Below, in pieces: positions 5,518 to 12,514 of a stretch of 25,484 bases of DNA. This stretch comes from CAYGBM01 sp964348225 (GTDB taxonomy: Bacteria; Patescibacteriota; Minisyncoccia; Minisyncoccales; CG1-02-41-26). Position 1 is the first letter of the stretch. Each line of letters opens with the position of its first letter. The DNA lies in assembly GCA_964348225.1 (NCBI GenBank), contig CAYGBM010000006.1:1-25484 (forward strand), in the 5' to 3' direction. The notes beneath the pieces were generated by a model, which did no database searches, had not been told where the DNA came from, and saw only the letters and a program-made list of their open reading frames with translations. A program made the translations under genes and the position numbers.

Positions 5518-7569
5518 TTACTTCAACATTTTTAGGAATTCTTCTTCAGTGAGAGTTTTAATACCCAATTTTTTTGCTTTTTCCAATTTAGAACCAGGGT
5601 TTTCCCCAACAACCACAAAATCAGTTTTCTTAGAAACTGAACCTGAAATATCGCCTTCCAAGGCACGAATTTTTTCTTTAGCCTGCTCCCTAGTTAAACT
5701 CTGTAATGTCCCTGTTAAAACAAATTTTTTACCCATCAGCTTTTGAGCTGACAGAGCCATGGGCTTTCTTAATTTTTCGATTTTGATGCCAGCTTTGTCT
5801 AGTTTTTCTAAAAAAGCAGTGTTCCTTTTATTACGAAACCAATTATAAATGTTGCTTGCAACCAATGGACCTATGTCTTTAACTTTTTCTAGGTCCTCTT
5901 GTTGTAGTTCCAAAAATCTCTTGAGGACTTCTTTCGGTTTGGAAATTGCCTGCCTGCCGTAGCCTTGGCGAAGGCGGGGAAATTGGAAATTAGAAATTGC
6001 CGTTGTCAATACAACGGCCATCTCCTCACCTACCCCTTTTATGCCTAAGGCAAAAATAAACCTGGACAGGCTTATCTTTTTTCTTACCTGAATTGCTCCA
6101 ACCAGATTTTCAGCTGATTTTTCAGCGAATCTTTCCAAGGGCACTAAATCGCCCTCTTTGAGCTCAAAAAGATCTGCTGCATCCTGAATTAGTCCTTTAG
6201 CTATTAACTGGTCGATGATTTTAGGCCCTAAACCCTCAATATCAAAGGCTGCCTTGCTGACAAAATGATAAAGCTGCTTTCTTCTACGAACTTGACAGTC
6301 GCTGTTGGGACAGCGAATTACTGCCTCTCCTTCTGGTTTTAGCAAGCTGGTTCCACAAACCGGACAGGTCTTGGGCATCTGAAATACCTTTTCTTTGCCA
6401 CCTCTCAATTCTTTAAGAACTTTTACAACCTGGGGTATAACATCTCCTGCCCTGCCAACAATCACTGTATCGCCTATTTTTATTCCCAATCGTTTTATTT
6501 CATCTTCGTTATGCAAAGTTGCTCTAGTGATAGTAACACCGCCCACATTCACTGGCTTTAAATGAGCAACCGGGGTAATAGCGCCAGTTCTGCCAACCTG
6601 CACTTTTATATCTTCAACTATTGTTTGAGCCTCTTTTAAAGGAAACTTATAAGCTATAGCCGCCCTGGGAGCTTTGCCAACAGAGCCTAATTTTTCAAAG
6701 ATTTTGTTGTTATTGACGCTCACCACAATGCCATCAATCTGAAAGGGCAAACCTCTTCTCTTTTTTAGCACCTCCCTGTAATAAGTAAATACAGCTTGCA
6801 AATCCGGGCAATACTTACCCTCAGCCACCCTGAAGCCCAGCTTCTTCAGCTCTTGAGACTCATGATGTTGAGTCTTTCTGCCAAGCATTTGGTAAGCTAT
6901 AAAACTTAATTTTCTTTCAGAAACTACTTTAGGGTCTAACTGCCTAACAGCGCCAGCTGCTGTATTCCTTGGGTTGGCAAAAGCCGTCTCGCCCCTTTTT
7001 GCTCTCTGCTTATTAAGCAGCGTAAAATCTTTCTTTTTAATCAGAACCTCACCTCTCACCTCACAATCAATATCCTGTTCCAGTCTTAAAGGAATGGACT
7101 CAATTGTTTTCAGATTTTGACTAACATTCTCACCAACCCTGCCGTCTCCCCGGGTAGCTCCCTTCAAGAGCACTCCTTTCTTATAAAGCAAGCTCACAGC
7201 CAAACCATCAAGCTTGTACTCAGCAAAATAATCCAGCTGCTTGATTTCTTTTTCACTGAGAAGCTTTTTGATTCTTTCCTCCCAAGCCAACATATCTTCC
7301 CTGGAAAAAGCATCGTTAAAAGAAAGCATGGGCTTTGTATGTTGGACTTTTTCAAACTTTTCCAAAGCCTTACCTGCAATCCTTTGGGTGGGTGAGTCAG
7401 GAGTAACAAACTCTTTAAACTTTTGTTCTAAATCAAAAAGCTCTTTTTTCAAAGAGTCTAAAGCAGATTCTGAAATCTCCTGCTTGTCAAGAACATGTTG
7501 GAGATAACGGTGATAATTAATCAGCTTGCGAAGCTTTTTAATCCTTTGAAGGGCTTGCTTTTTTTGCAT
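5518..7569 (-). CDS. ligA: NAD-dependent DNA ligase LigA
   Basis: This enzyme seals nicks in duplex DNA using NAD+, in replication and repair. Its 683 residues match the usual length. Domains in order: N-terminal Ia region (INYHRYLQ); adenylation domain with nucleophile Lys119 in EYKLDGLA and the downstream RGDGRVGENV; OB-fold with QVGRTGAITPVAHL; Zn finger about residues 403-424 (CPVCG...RCPNSDCQ); helix-hairpin-helix region (IEGLGPK, GIKGVGE, VKDIGPLVA); and C-terminal BRCT from about 605 (GKKFVLTGTLQSL). An in-frame insertion at about residues 521-543, including LRQGYGRQAI, lies in the HhH region and corresponds to a DNA repeat also found in the prepilin peptidase gene. The ATG at 7569 is the only sensible start. 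The upstream region holds repeat hairpins and no clear promoter. Confidence 0.97.
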   Translation of the reverse strand: MQKKQALQRIKKLRKLINYHRYLQHVLDKQEISESALDSLKKELFDLEQKFKEFVTPDSPTQRIAGKALEKFEKVQHTKPMLSFNDAFSREDMLAWEERIKKLLSEKEIKQLDYFAEYKLDGLAVSLLYKKGVLLKGATRGDGRVGENVSQNLKTIESIPLRLEQDIDCEVRGEVLIKKKDFTLLNKQRAKRGETAFANPRNTAAGAVRQLDPKVVSERKLSFIAYQMLGRKTQHHESQELKKLGFRVAEGKYCPDLQAVFTYYREVLKKRRGLPFQIDGIVVSVNNNKIFEKLGSVGKAPRAAIAYKFPLKEAQTIVEDIKVQVGRTGAITPVAHLKPVNVGGVTITRATLHNEDEIKRLGIKIGDTVIVGRAGDVIPQVVKVLKELRGGKEKVFQMPKTCPVCGTSLLKPEGEAVIRCPNSDCQVRRRKQLYHFVSKAAFDIEGLGPKIIDQLIAKGLIQDAADLFELKEGDLVPLERFAEKSAENLVGAIQVRKKISLSRFIFALGIKGVGEEMAVVLTTAISNFQFPRLRQGYGRQAISKPKEVLKRFLELQQEDLEKVKDIGPLVASNIYNWFRNKRNTAFLEKLDKAGIKIEKLRKPMALSAQKLMGKKFVLTGTLQSLTREQAKEKIRALEGDISGSVSKKTDFVVVGENPGSKLEKAKKLGIKTLTEEEFLKMLK
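5944..5993 (-). repeat. GC-rich palindromic element inserted in frame in ligA
   Basis: This 50-base stretch matches 11312-11365 with only a few differences and a 3-4 base indel. Both contain CCGTAGCC, GGCGAAGG and GGGGAAATTGGAAATTAG. It encodes the unusual QGYGRQAI segment of LigA. CCTGCC and GGCGGG, and the flanking AATT blocks, make it an imperfect palindrome. Confidence 0.8.
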
Positions 7570-7586
7570 TAATAGAAATAGGCTTT

Positions 7587-7791
7587 GAACATAGTCGCTC
7601 GCTGTCGCTCGCGAACTATGTTCTTTAGAAACCCTCGGTTTCTAACATCGCTCTCCCTTCTAAAATTCACTTGCTGAATTTTAGAAGGGAGCCCTGTTGG
7701 AGCGACTGTTTTCCTACACGGGGAAGAATTCTTCTTCCCCGACCCCTTTCTGATGTATCGGAATTTCAATTGTTATTGAAATTCCGATACA
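7587..7791. repeat. array of five hairpins downstream of the minor-pilin genes (copy 1 of an inverted repeat pair)
   Basis: This 228-base gap between ligA and the PilX-like gene holds: GAACATAGT stem (7587-7595/7615-7623); TTAGAAACC stem with a 3-base loop (7625-7645); 16-bp stem CTCCCTTCTAAAATTC (7653-7668/7676-7691); GGGGAAGAA stem (7720-7740); and 17-bp stem TGTATCGGAATTTCAAT (7754-7770/7775-7791). The same modules recur in opposite orientation at 9401-9570. The last stem, seven bases after the PilX-like stop, could terminate that operon. The 66-codon frame here is not a gene. Confidence 0.8.
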
Positions 7792-7797
7792 AAAACT

Positions 7798-8271
7798 CTA
7801 TTCAAACTTAGTTTCAATTTTTCTTTTTGTTCCTGTGGGAATATAGTTTCCAGTTGACCAAATGGTTGTGGTTGAAATATTAGACACACAAACCTGGTAT
7901 TCAGCAGCCACACCCGGCATACTCTCCCATTGAGCAGCAGGACAAGGTTGACCCTCGCAACCTGCTGGTGGTAAGCCTGACGGATAAATGCATGTATTAG
8001 TGCTGGTCGCTTGCCAGTTCTCCTTGTAAATCTTATATAATACCCTTTCCATGCCAGTGTCTGCTGCATAAAAGGCTATTACTGAATCGCCTATGGTCCA
8101 AACAATCCTTATTTGACTCAAAGCCAGAACTATCAAGGCTAAAAGGGCAGCGGTGATACCAGCAAGTATTACAAGCGCCAGATAAAGAGCAATACCCCGT
8201 TCTTTTGAAAGGTGAACTTTGAAGCCTAAAATCCGGAAGAGTTTACGATTTTTATGCTTTTTGTTTTTCAT
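7798..8271 (-). CDS. PilX-like minor pilus assembly protein
   Basis: A 157-residue protein with a basic N-terminal 25 residues, then a single long hydrophobic segment (GIALYLALVILAGITAALLALIVLAL), shown here as part of residues about 26-52. The segment opens ERGIALYLALVILAG, the pattern of PilX-type minor pilins, which share a pilin-like helix but have an altered cleavage motif. The remainder (AADTGMERVLYKIYKENW and a Cys-containing globular part) resembles the PilX region with a conserved AAD-G-E motif. It would sit at the pilus tip or in the assembly complex at the membrane. It is the last gene of a PilV-PilW-PilX-like trio, 23 bases after the PilW-like gene. The family assignment rests on motif and order, not on full alignment. 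Confidence 0.7.
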   Translation of the reverse strand: MKNKKHKNRKLFRILGFKVHLSKERGIALYLALVILAGITAALLALIVLALSQIRIVWTIGDSVIAFYAADTGMERVLYKIYKENWQATSTNTCIYPSGLPPAGCEGQPCPAAQWESMPGVAAEYQVCVSNISTTTIWSTGNYIPTGTKRKIETKFE

Positions 8272-8294
8272 TTTTCAAAATACCTTATTTAAGA

Positions 8295-8876
8295 TTAGGG
8301 AACATCCAGCTCCCTTTGGGAAATAGTAGTTTGAAACTCAAGCCTTTGAGGGTCGTCTCCCTTTGTTGCTAACCTTAAAACAATAGTCACTCGGGGTTGT
8401 TCATTGGGATTAGGAGATTCGTCTGCTTTCTCACCGTCAAGCTCAAACCTTAGATTTTCTACCAAAAGCTCGCGGGGGGTAACATCTTCTCCGCTTGGCA
8501 CTATCCAGTTGAGAGAATTGTCATCGCTAGACCTTCTTACCCTGAGGGTTCTATCACCTGCTACAGCATCTATATAAAGAAAAAACTCCTGGCATTCTTC
8601 GTAGTGATTCAAAAACCTTACTGTGTCAATAGCACCTCCTGTATTACGATAATTATAGTCTGCAGTAATACAATCACCATCATCTGTTGCTGCCATTCGC
8701 AAAGCCCTGCCCATATACTCTGTTGCGTAAGAGGCAGCGTTTAAAAGCTTGGCTGCAGCTATATTCTTTTTTTGCTCACGGAAAGCGGAAACAAAAAGCC
8801 CTAAAAAGGCAGTTATAACAATAGCAAAAAAAGTCATAGCCACCAAAAGCTCCATAAGGGTAAATCCTTTCTTCAT
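8295..8876 (-). CDS. PilW/GspJ-like minor pilin
   Basis: A 193-residue type IV pilin-like protein. It begins MKKGFTLMELLVAMTFFAIV, a class III leader with cleavage after Gly4 and the conserved Glu5 of the mature chain, followed by a hydrophobic helix that anchors it before assembly. The rest is a beta-rich globular domain with VRFLNHYEECQEFFLYID and ending TTISQRELDVP, fitting the PilW/GspJ group of minor pilins. ATG 8900 would add eight residues (MEEFNNTT) and is also possible; the ATG-like start at 8945 would overlap the upstream gene and is rejected. It lies 40 bases after the PilV-like gene, in the same apparent operon, and is followed by the PilX-like gene. Confidence 0.75.
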   Translation of the reverse strand: MKKGFTLMELLVAMTFFAIVITAFLGLFVSAFREQKKNIAAAKLLNAASYATEYMGRALRMAATDDGDCITADYNYRNTGGAIDTVRFLNHYEECQEFFLYIDAVAGDRTLRVRRSSDDNSLNWIVPSGEDVTPRELLVENLRFELDGEKADESPNPNEQPRVTIVLRLATKGDDPQRLEFQTTISQRELDVP

Positions 8877-8916
8877 TGTTGTATTATTAAATTCTTCCAT
8901 TGCTAAATTGTTTGAC

Positions 8917-9393
8917 CTAGCGCCAATTATAAAGCTCTTCTTCAACTGTAAAGGGGGAATATTTTCCAGTCCAGCTAACTTCCACCCTAACCAGGTAAGA
9001 GACAGTTGGTATCTGAGGAGTAATGATAATTTCTCTTCTAAACGAAGTTGACCTTATACCAGGGGCATAGGTGTAATATCCGTTAGCATCAATATTGAAA
9101 CGGGTTGCTGCCCAAGGACTCAAGCTGCTGTCATTGTAGTCTGCTTCACAGGAGGTGATGTCGCAATTGTCAATTCCATTGGCATCCCAAGCAAGGTTTT
9201 GAAGCCCGTTTGAATCCCTGATGTTTCTGACAATCTCAATGCCCTCTCTGGCAAGCTGAGAAGCGGTGAACCTCTGAATATTGGTAACAGTGGTGGCAAC
9301 CAGCCTTGGCACCAAAGCATAAACACCCACCACTCCAATAAGAGTGACAAATGCAGCTATCATTACCTCTACAAATGTAAACCCTTTATCCAT
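8917..9393 (-). CDS. PilV/GspI-like minor pilin
   Basis: A 158-residue prepilin beginning MDKGFTFVEVMIAAFVTLIG, with cleavage after Gly4 and mature Glu5. The continuation (ASQLAREGIEIVRNIRDSNG) is a hallmark of the PilV/GspI minor-pilin group, where R-G-E-I-V-RN follows the helix. A globular part with two Cys residues (NCDITSCEAD) follows. The alternative start at 9438 is a TTG inside a hairpin and is rejected. The ATG lies only seven bases after a perfect 17-bp hairpin (9401-9438), which may shape translation or mark a repeat end. It is first of three minor-pilin genes enclosed by inverted copies of a repeat. Confidence 0.78.
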   Translation of the reverse strand: MDKGFTFVEVMIAAFVTLIGVVGVYALVPRLVATTVTNIQRFTASQLAREGIEIVRNIRDSNGLQNLAWDANGIDNCDITSCEADYNDSSLSPWAATRFNIDANGYYTYAPGIRSTSFRREIIITPQIPTVSYLVRVEVSWTGKYSPFTVEEELYNWR

Positions 9394-9400
9394 AATTTTA

Positions 9401-9570
9401 TTGTATCGGAATTTCAAATTATTGAAATTCCGATACAAAGAAAGGGGGTCGGGGGAACTGGTTTTCCCTGTGTAGGAAAACAGCCAAGCAAAGTGAGGGC
9501 GTTAGAAACCGAGAGGTCTCTAAAGGACATAATGTACGAGCGAAGCAAGTGCTTATATTCTGGTTAGGCC
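9401..9570. repeat. copy 2 of the hairpin-rich repeat, inverted relative to 7587-7791
   Basis: It starts with a perfect 17-bp stem (TTGTATCGGAATTTCAA at 9401-9417 with 9422-9438). It then shares with the reverse complement of copy 1 the modules GGGGTCGGGG, TGTAGGAAAACAG, GTTAGAAACCGAG, TCTAAAG and ACATA. This copy lacks the 16-bp stem and is more diverged. The pair encloses the PilV/W/X-like genes, about 1.6 kb. Confidence 0.75.
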
Positions 9571-9593
9571 CAATAAAAATCATTGTTCCTGCC

Positions 9594-10166
9594 CTACTCT
9601 ATTGCTATCCTCCCAACTGGATTAATCCTCACATCTATTGTAATGGTAGGGTCGGACTTCAAGCATAAAGTGATAATTGCTTCTGAAGGAGGAGGAAACG
9701 AAGTGCTACCATTAAGATAAACAATAGGATCAGGGGGACCAAAAGCAAGGTTTAATTTAGTAGGGGGTGGCACCGGGAGGATACTGCAAATCTTGACCTC
9801 TTTTTCGAGATAAACTTTGTTGATTTCTTTGTCTATGGGACTAAACTCATAACTGCCATCGCAGTCAGCAAAAATGGTGTAATAGTCATTCCAAGGATTG
9901 GTGGGTGGGGGTATCTTTCCAAAATGAATCCCGAAGACTCTAGTGAGGCTGCTGGCACAAAATACCTCTTTAGCCCCCATTGCCATCTCCTCAGCCTCCC
10001 TGAAGTTCTGGGCTAACTCATTGGCTGTCCTATGAAGAGCCTGAACTTCTCCTCCCCTTGTTCCAGCCATCATCAAAACAGCAGCAAGAATGCCTATAAT
10101 TGCTATAACAACAAAAAGCTCAATAAGCGTGAAACCTTTATTTCTTGTGCGTTCATTAAATCTCAT
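9594..10166 (-). CDS. GspH/FimT-like pseudopilin, second copy
   Basis: A 190-residue prepilin. The leader is MRFNERTRNKG with cleavage before FTLIELFVVIAIIGILAA, the classic type IV pilin N-terminus with mature Glu5. The domain AQNFREAEEMAMGAKEV and the C-terminal half with PPDPIVYLNGS and IDVRINPVGRIAIE fit the GspH/FimT family, whose C-terminal strand usually carries a G-R/I signature. It is a clear tandem paralogue of the gene at 10177-10698: the same N-terminal helix, the same FGPPDPIVY-like segment and a near-identical ending. The ATG at 10166 follows the upstream stop by ten bases; the TTG at 10184 is rejected. It lies just outside the inverted repeat at 9401-9570. Confidence 0.8.
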   Translation of the reverse strand: MRFNERTRNKGFTLIELFVVIAIIGILAAVLMMAGTRGGEVQALHRTANELAQNFREAEEMAMGAKEVFCASSLTRVFGIHFGKIPPPTNPWNDYYTIFADCDGSYEFSPIDKEINKVYLEKEVKICSILPVPPPTKLNLAFGPPDPIVYLNGSTSFPPPSEAIITLCLKSDPTITIDVRINPVGRIAIE

Positions 10167-10176
10167 TTTATATAAA

Positions 10177-10698
10177 CTATTCAATTGTTATTCTTCCTGC
10201 TGAATTTACTTTTATTGTTGTTGAAGCTGAAGGGTCAGACTCTAAAGCCAGGGTGATGCGACTTTCAGCCACAGGAAGATTGCCGTTGACATAAACAATT
10301 GGGTCGGGTGGTACAAAAACTAAACTTAAAGCAGCTGGCACCCCCACATCAACAATTTCCACCCCTTCTTCTAGAAAAATGGTCTGAAAATCCTCGTCAT
10401 TGGCATCATGAATATAGTTGCTGTTGCAGTCACCAAAGAAAACATAATATTTGCGCCAAACTTGTTTAACATGCAAACCAAAAACCCTGGTTATCCCACC
10501 TGTTTTACTGCAAACTACTTGCCTGGCCCCCATTGTCATACTCTCTATCTCTCTTAAATTCTGGGCTAAATTATTAGCTTCCCTATAAAGAGCCTGTCTC
10601 TTCTCTGACCTTGATCTTCCCATTAATAAGGCTGCGGCCAAAATGCCAATAATGGCTATTACAACAAAAAGCTCAATAAGAGTAAAACCTTTGTTCAT
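10177..10698 (-). CDS. GspH/FimT-like pseudopilin, first copy
   Basis: A 173-residue prepilin beginning MNKGFTLIELFVVIAIIGIL, with Gly3 before the cleavage site and mature Glu5. The region NLAQNLREIESMTMGARQVV, then VFVPPDPIVYVNGNLP and the ending IKVNSAGRITIE, match its neighbour at 9594-10166, so the two arose by tandem duplication. GspH/FimT-type proteins are minor components that prime pilus or pseudopilus assembly in the inner membrane. No clear Shine-Dalgarno precedes the ATG; a 14-bp tandem repeat lies directly upstream. It follows the prepilin peptidase gene by 82 bases and may be co-transcribed with it. Confidence 0.8.
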   Translation of the reverse strand: MNKGFTLIELFVVIAIIGILAAALLMGRSRSEKRQALYREANNLAQNLREIESMTMGARQVVCSKTGGITRVFGLHVKQVWRKYYVFFGDCNSNYIHDANDEDFQTIFLEEGVEIVDVGVPAALSLVFVPPDPIVYVNGNLPVAESRITLALESDPSASTTIKVNSAGRITIE

Positions 10699-10725
10699 GA
10701 AACGTGAAACTTGAAACGTGAAACA
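10698..10725. repeat. two 14-bp tandem units before a pseudopilin gene
   Basis: TGAAACGTGAAACT and TGAAACGTGAAACA follow each other immediately upstream of the ATG at 10698. They occupy the ribosome-binding region. Function unknown; simple repeats of this kind may be slippage products. Confidence 0.7.
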
Positions 10726-10780
10726 TTTACTTAACAGCTTAGCTCAGGATTGAAATTTTAGGTTTTAGGCTTCACACGCC

Positions 10781-11665
10781 TCAGGCTATAAGACTAATGT
10801 ACCAGTTTATTATTGGCTCTGCCCAAAACAGAGCGATAAAAGCGCCCAAGACAAGAAAGGGTCCAAAGGGAATTTCGCTTCTCAATTTCTTTTTGCCAAA
10901 CAACACTAATGCTATTCCTATTATACCACCAATCAAAAAAGTAGAAAATAGAGCAACAAGAACATTGGGAAAACCCAAAAACAGGCCTATAAAAAAACCT
11001 AACTTCACGTCGCCAAAACCCATCCATTTTCCCCCAGACACAAACCAAATCAAAAAGAAAAAAGCAGCAGCCCCGCAAGCAGCCAACAAAGGAAGTTTTA
11101 ATTGACCAATTTTCGAGTACCAATTTTCAATGAAGCTCCAATTTTCAATTATCAAATTTTCAAACAGGCGATAAAGAAATACCAAACCAATAGCAGGGTA
11201 GATTATTTTATCAGGGATGATGTAATGTTTTAAGTCATAGACGAAAATGATAACCAGGAACGAAGCAACCAACCAGAGATAGCCCATATTAATCACTGTT
11301 TGGAAATTGAAAATTGCCTGCCCGCCGTAGCCCGCAAGGGCGAAGGTGGGGAAATTGGAAATTAGTAGAAACAGCAACCCTGTTGCTGTTTCTACTGTGG
11401 GGTATTGCCAAGAGATTTTTTTTGAGCAATAACGGCATTTCGCTCTTAACATTAAAAAGCTTAAAATCGGAACCAGATCATACCATCTTAAAGTATGCTT
11501 GCATTTCGGACAAAAAGACCTGCCTCGTAAGAAGCCAACGGTCTTCCGTCCACGACCTCCCTTCAAAGACTTTTTTTCTTGCTTTAGTCTATAAATCACA
11601 CAGTTCAAAAAACTGCCTACAAAAGTTCCAAAAACAAATATAATGAAATAGAAAATTAACTCCAT
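10781..11665 (-). CDS. pilD: prepilin peptidase (type IV leader peptidase)
   Basis: This membrane aspartyl protease removes the leader from the prepilins encoded around it, and in many bacteria also N-methylates them. Its 294 residues include the N-terminal GSFLNCVIYRL, two CxxC pairs in the cytoplasmic loop (CPKCKHTLRWYDLVPILSF and CRYC) and the two catalytic Asp motifs: VYDLKHYIIPD (about residue 143) and GFGDVKLG (about residue 218), with several hydrophobic helices. At residues about 98-122 (NFPTFALAGYGGQAIFNF) it carries an in-frame repeat element shared with ligA. A second insertion around 167-190 is built from repeated GAAAATTGG DNA (FIENWYSKIG). Both lie outside the catalytic motifs. 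It follows the candidate major pilin gene. Confidence 0.95.
   Translation of the reverse strand: MELIFYFIIFVFGTFVGSFLNCVIYRLKQEKKSLKGGRGRKTVGFLRGRSFCPKCKHTLRWYDLVPILSFLMLRAKCRYCSKKISWQYPTVETATGLLFLLISNFPTFALAGYGGQAIFNFQTVINMGYLWLVASFLVIIFVYDLKHYIIPDKIIYPAIGLVFLYRLFENLIIENWSFIENWYSKIGQLKLPLLAACGAAAFFFLIWFVSGGKWMGFGDVKLGFFIGLFLGFPNVLVALFSTFLIGGIIGIALVLFGKKKLRSEIPFGPFLVLGAFIALFWAEPIINWYISLIA
11312..11365 (-). repeat. GC-rich palindromic element inserted in frame in the prepilin peptidase gene
   Basis: Second copy of the element at 5944-5993. Shared blocks are AATTGCCTGCC, GCCGTAGCC, GGCGAAGG and GGGGAAATTGGAAATTAG. It is read in frame as ALAGYGGQAI. Both copies lie in the same orientation relative to their genes and are read in the same frame (GYGGQAI versus GYGRQAI). 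Confidence 0.8.
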
Positions 11666-11688
11666 TGTCTAGCTTGATTTATCTTAAC

Positions 11689-11726
11689 AAAAATTGCCCA
11701 AAGACCCAAAATCTTGGGCAATTTTT
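11689..11726 (-). terminator. terminator after the candidate major pilin gene
   Basis: A 12-bp perfect stem (AAAAATTGCCCA, 11689-11700, with 11715-11726) has a 14-base loop, and the minus-strand arm ends in five T. It lies 43 bases after the pilin stop and before the prepilin peptidase gene. It would give a short abundant pilin transcript with partial read-through. Confidence 0.75.
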
Positions 11727-11769
11727 GCAACGTAAAAATGATTATCAAACTAAATTTTTTAAACCCTTA

Positions 11770-12243
11770 TTAGGGGTTAAAAAGACCAGCTGGACAATAA
11801 GCGCTTGTACCCGCAGCACACGTAGCCTGAATAGCGGCAACGGTCGTGGCTGCTCCTGCATAACCCAAACTGTCAGCACAATAACCCCTCCCCCCAAGGT
11901 TCAAGGCAGAATATATACAAGCTGAAGTGGAATTAGATGCAGGATATATTACAATCGTAAGCGTACCCCCATTGGCTGTAACCTCATCACAAAGCGGCTT
12001 TGTTTCATCGTAATAAATACCGCTCGCACAGGCAGTCCCAAAGGCGTCGTAATCCCCGTCATTGCTTCCAGCATAGGTCATCACTGTTCTTGCCTGGCCA
12101 ATGGCTGAAACAATCCTTGAGTCTTTTGCTCTCTTGGTAGCACTTGGAAAAGTAACCAGCACAATTGAGGCTAAAATTCCGATAATGGCAATTACCACTA
12201 ATAATTCAATAAGGGTAAAACCTCTTGATTTTTGGAATTGCAT
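11770..12243 (-). CDS. pilA: type IV pilin, candidate major subunit
   Basis: A 157-residue prepilin, MQFQKSRG followed by FTLIELLVVIAIIGILAS, with cleavage after Gly8 and mature Glu5. The helix continues into KDSRIVSAIGQARTVMTY, typical of the alpha-1C region, followed by a Cys-containing globular domain rich in Gly, Ala, Ser and Thr. It has the hallmarks of the main subunit: its own promoter (12400-12371), a leader of about 120 bases with a hairpin (12254-12285), and its own strong terminator. The gene at 12515-13099 shares the fold and could instead be the major or an alternative subunit. The assignment as major pilin is inferred from expression signals and composition. Confidence 0.82.
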   Translation of the reverse strand: MQFQKSRGFTLIELLVVIAIIGILASIVLVTFPSATKRAKDSRIVSAIGQARTVMTYAGSNDGDYDAFGTACASGIYYDETKPLCDEVTANGGTLTIVIYPASNSTSACIYSALNLGGRGYCADSLGYAGAATTVAAIQATCAAGTSAYCPAGLFNP

Positions 12244-12370
12244 TTTTGAAGCAGCGAATATCCTGAGTTTCTCTTGAATATTCGCGAATATAAAATTTAA
12301 CAGATTCTAAGAATCCTACTGTCGACCTTTTACCTTTTTAATTATTTTTATAGGCTTTTTTCTAGTATTA

Positions 12371-12400
12371 ATTATATTACTTCTTCTCTCCAGAATGCAA
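12371..12400 (-). promoter_or_regulatory. candidate promoter of the major pilin gene
   Basis: Minus-strand TTGCAT (12400-12395), 18-base spacer, consensus TATAAT (12376-12371). It gives a leader of about 120 bases, within which 12254-12261 and 12278-12285 (GCGAATAT/ATATTCGC) form a hairpin. The -35 is weak. It sits just outside the left end of the repeat element 12405-12510. Confidence 0.55.
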
Positions 12401-12404
12401 GTTC

Positions 12405-12510
12405 ACCCCGCTAGAAATTTACAAACATTAAACTCGTGAAAATATCTAATAATTTCTTATTACTCTTTATTATACCAAATGTCTTTGTCAATGTAAATTT
12501 CTAACGGGGT
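12405..12510. mobile_element. MITE-like element, 106 bp, with 19-bp terminal inverted repeats
   Basis: The ends are ACCCCGCTAGAAATTTACA (12405-12423) and, inverted, TGTAAATTTCTAACGGGGT (12492-12510), one mismatch in 19. The terminal ACCCCG(T/C)TAGA matches the element at 3545-3682 but the interior is unrelated. No protein is encoded. It begins five bases past the stop of the upstream pilin-like gene (12515) and ends just before the next gene's promoter. Confidence 0.65.
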
Positions 12511-12514
12511 AAAG

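Noticed and set aside
7569..7769. 66-codon minus-strand frame before ligA
   Set aside because: It is composed entirely of hairpin repeat sequence shared with 9401-9570, where the frame is not kept.
8749..9051. 100-codon plus-strand frame
   Set aside because: Antisense shadow of the PilW- and PilV-like genes, whose prepilin signatures are clear.
9394..9438. TTG start for the PilV-like gene
   Set aside because: It falls within a 17-bp hairpin, and MDKG-FTFVEV is a complete class III leader.
11665..11925. 86-codon plus-strand frame
   Set aside because: It lies over the pilin terminator and antisense to the pilin gene, with no family resemblance.
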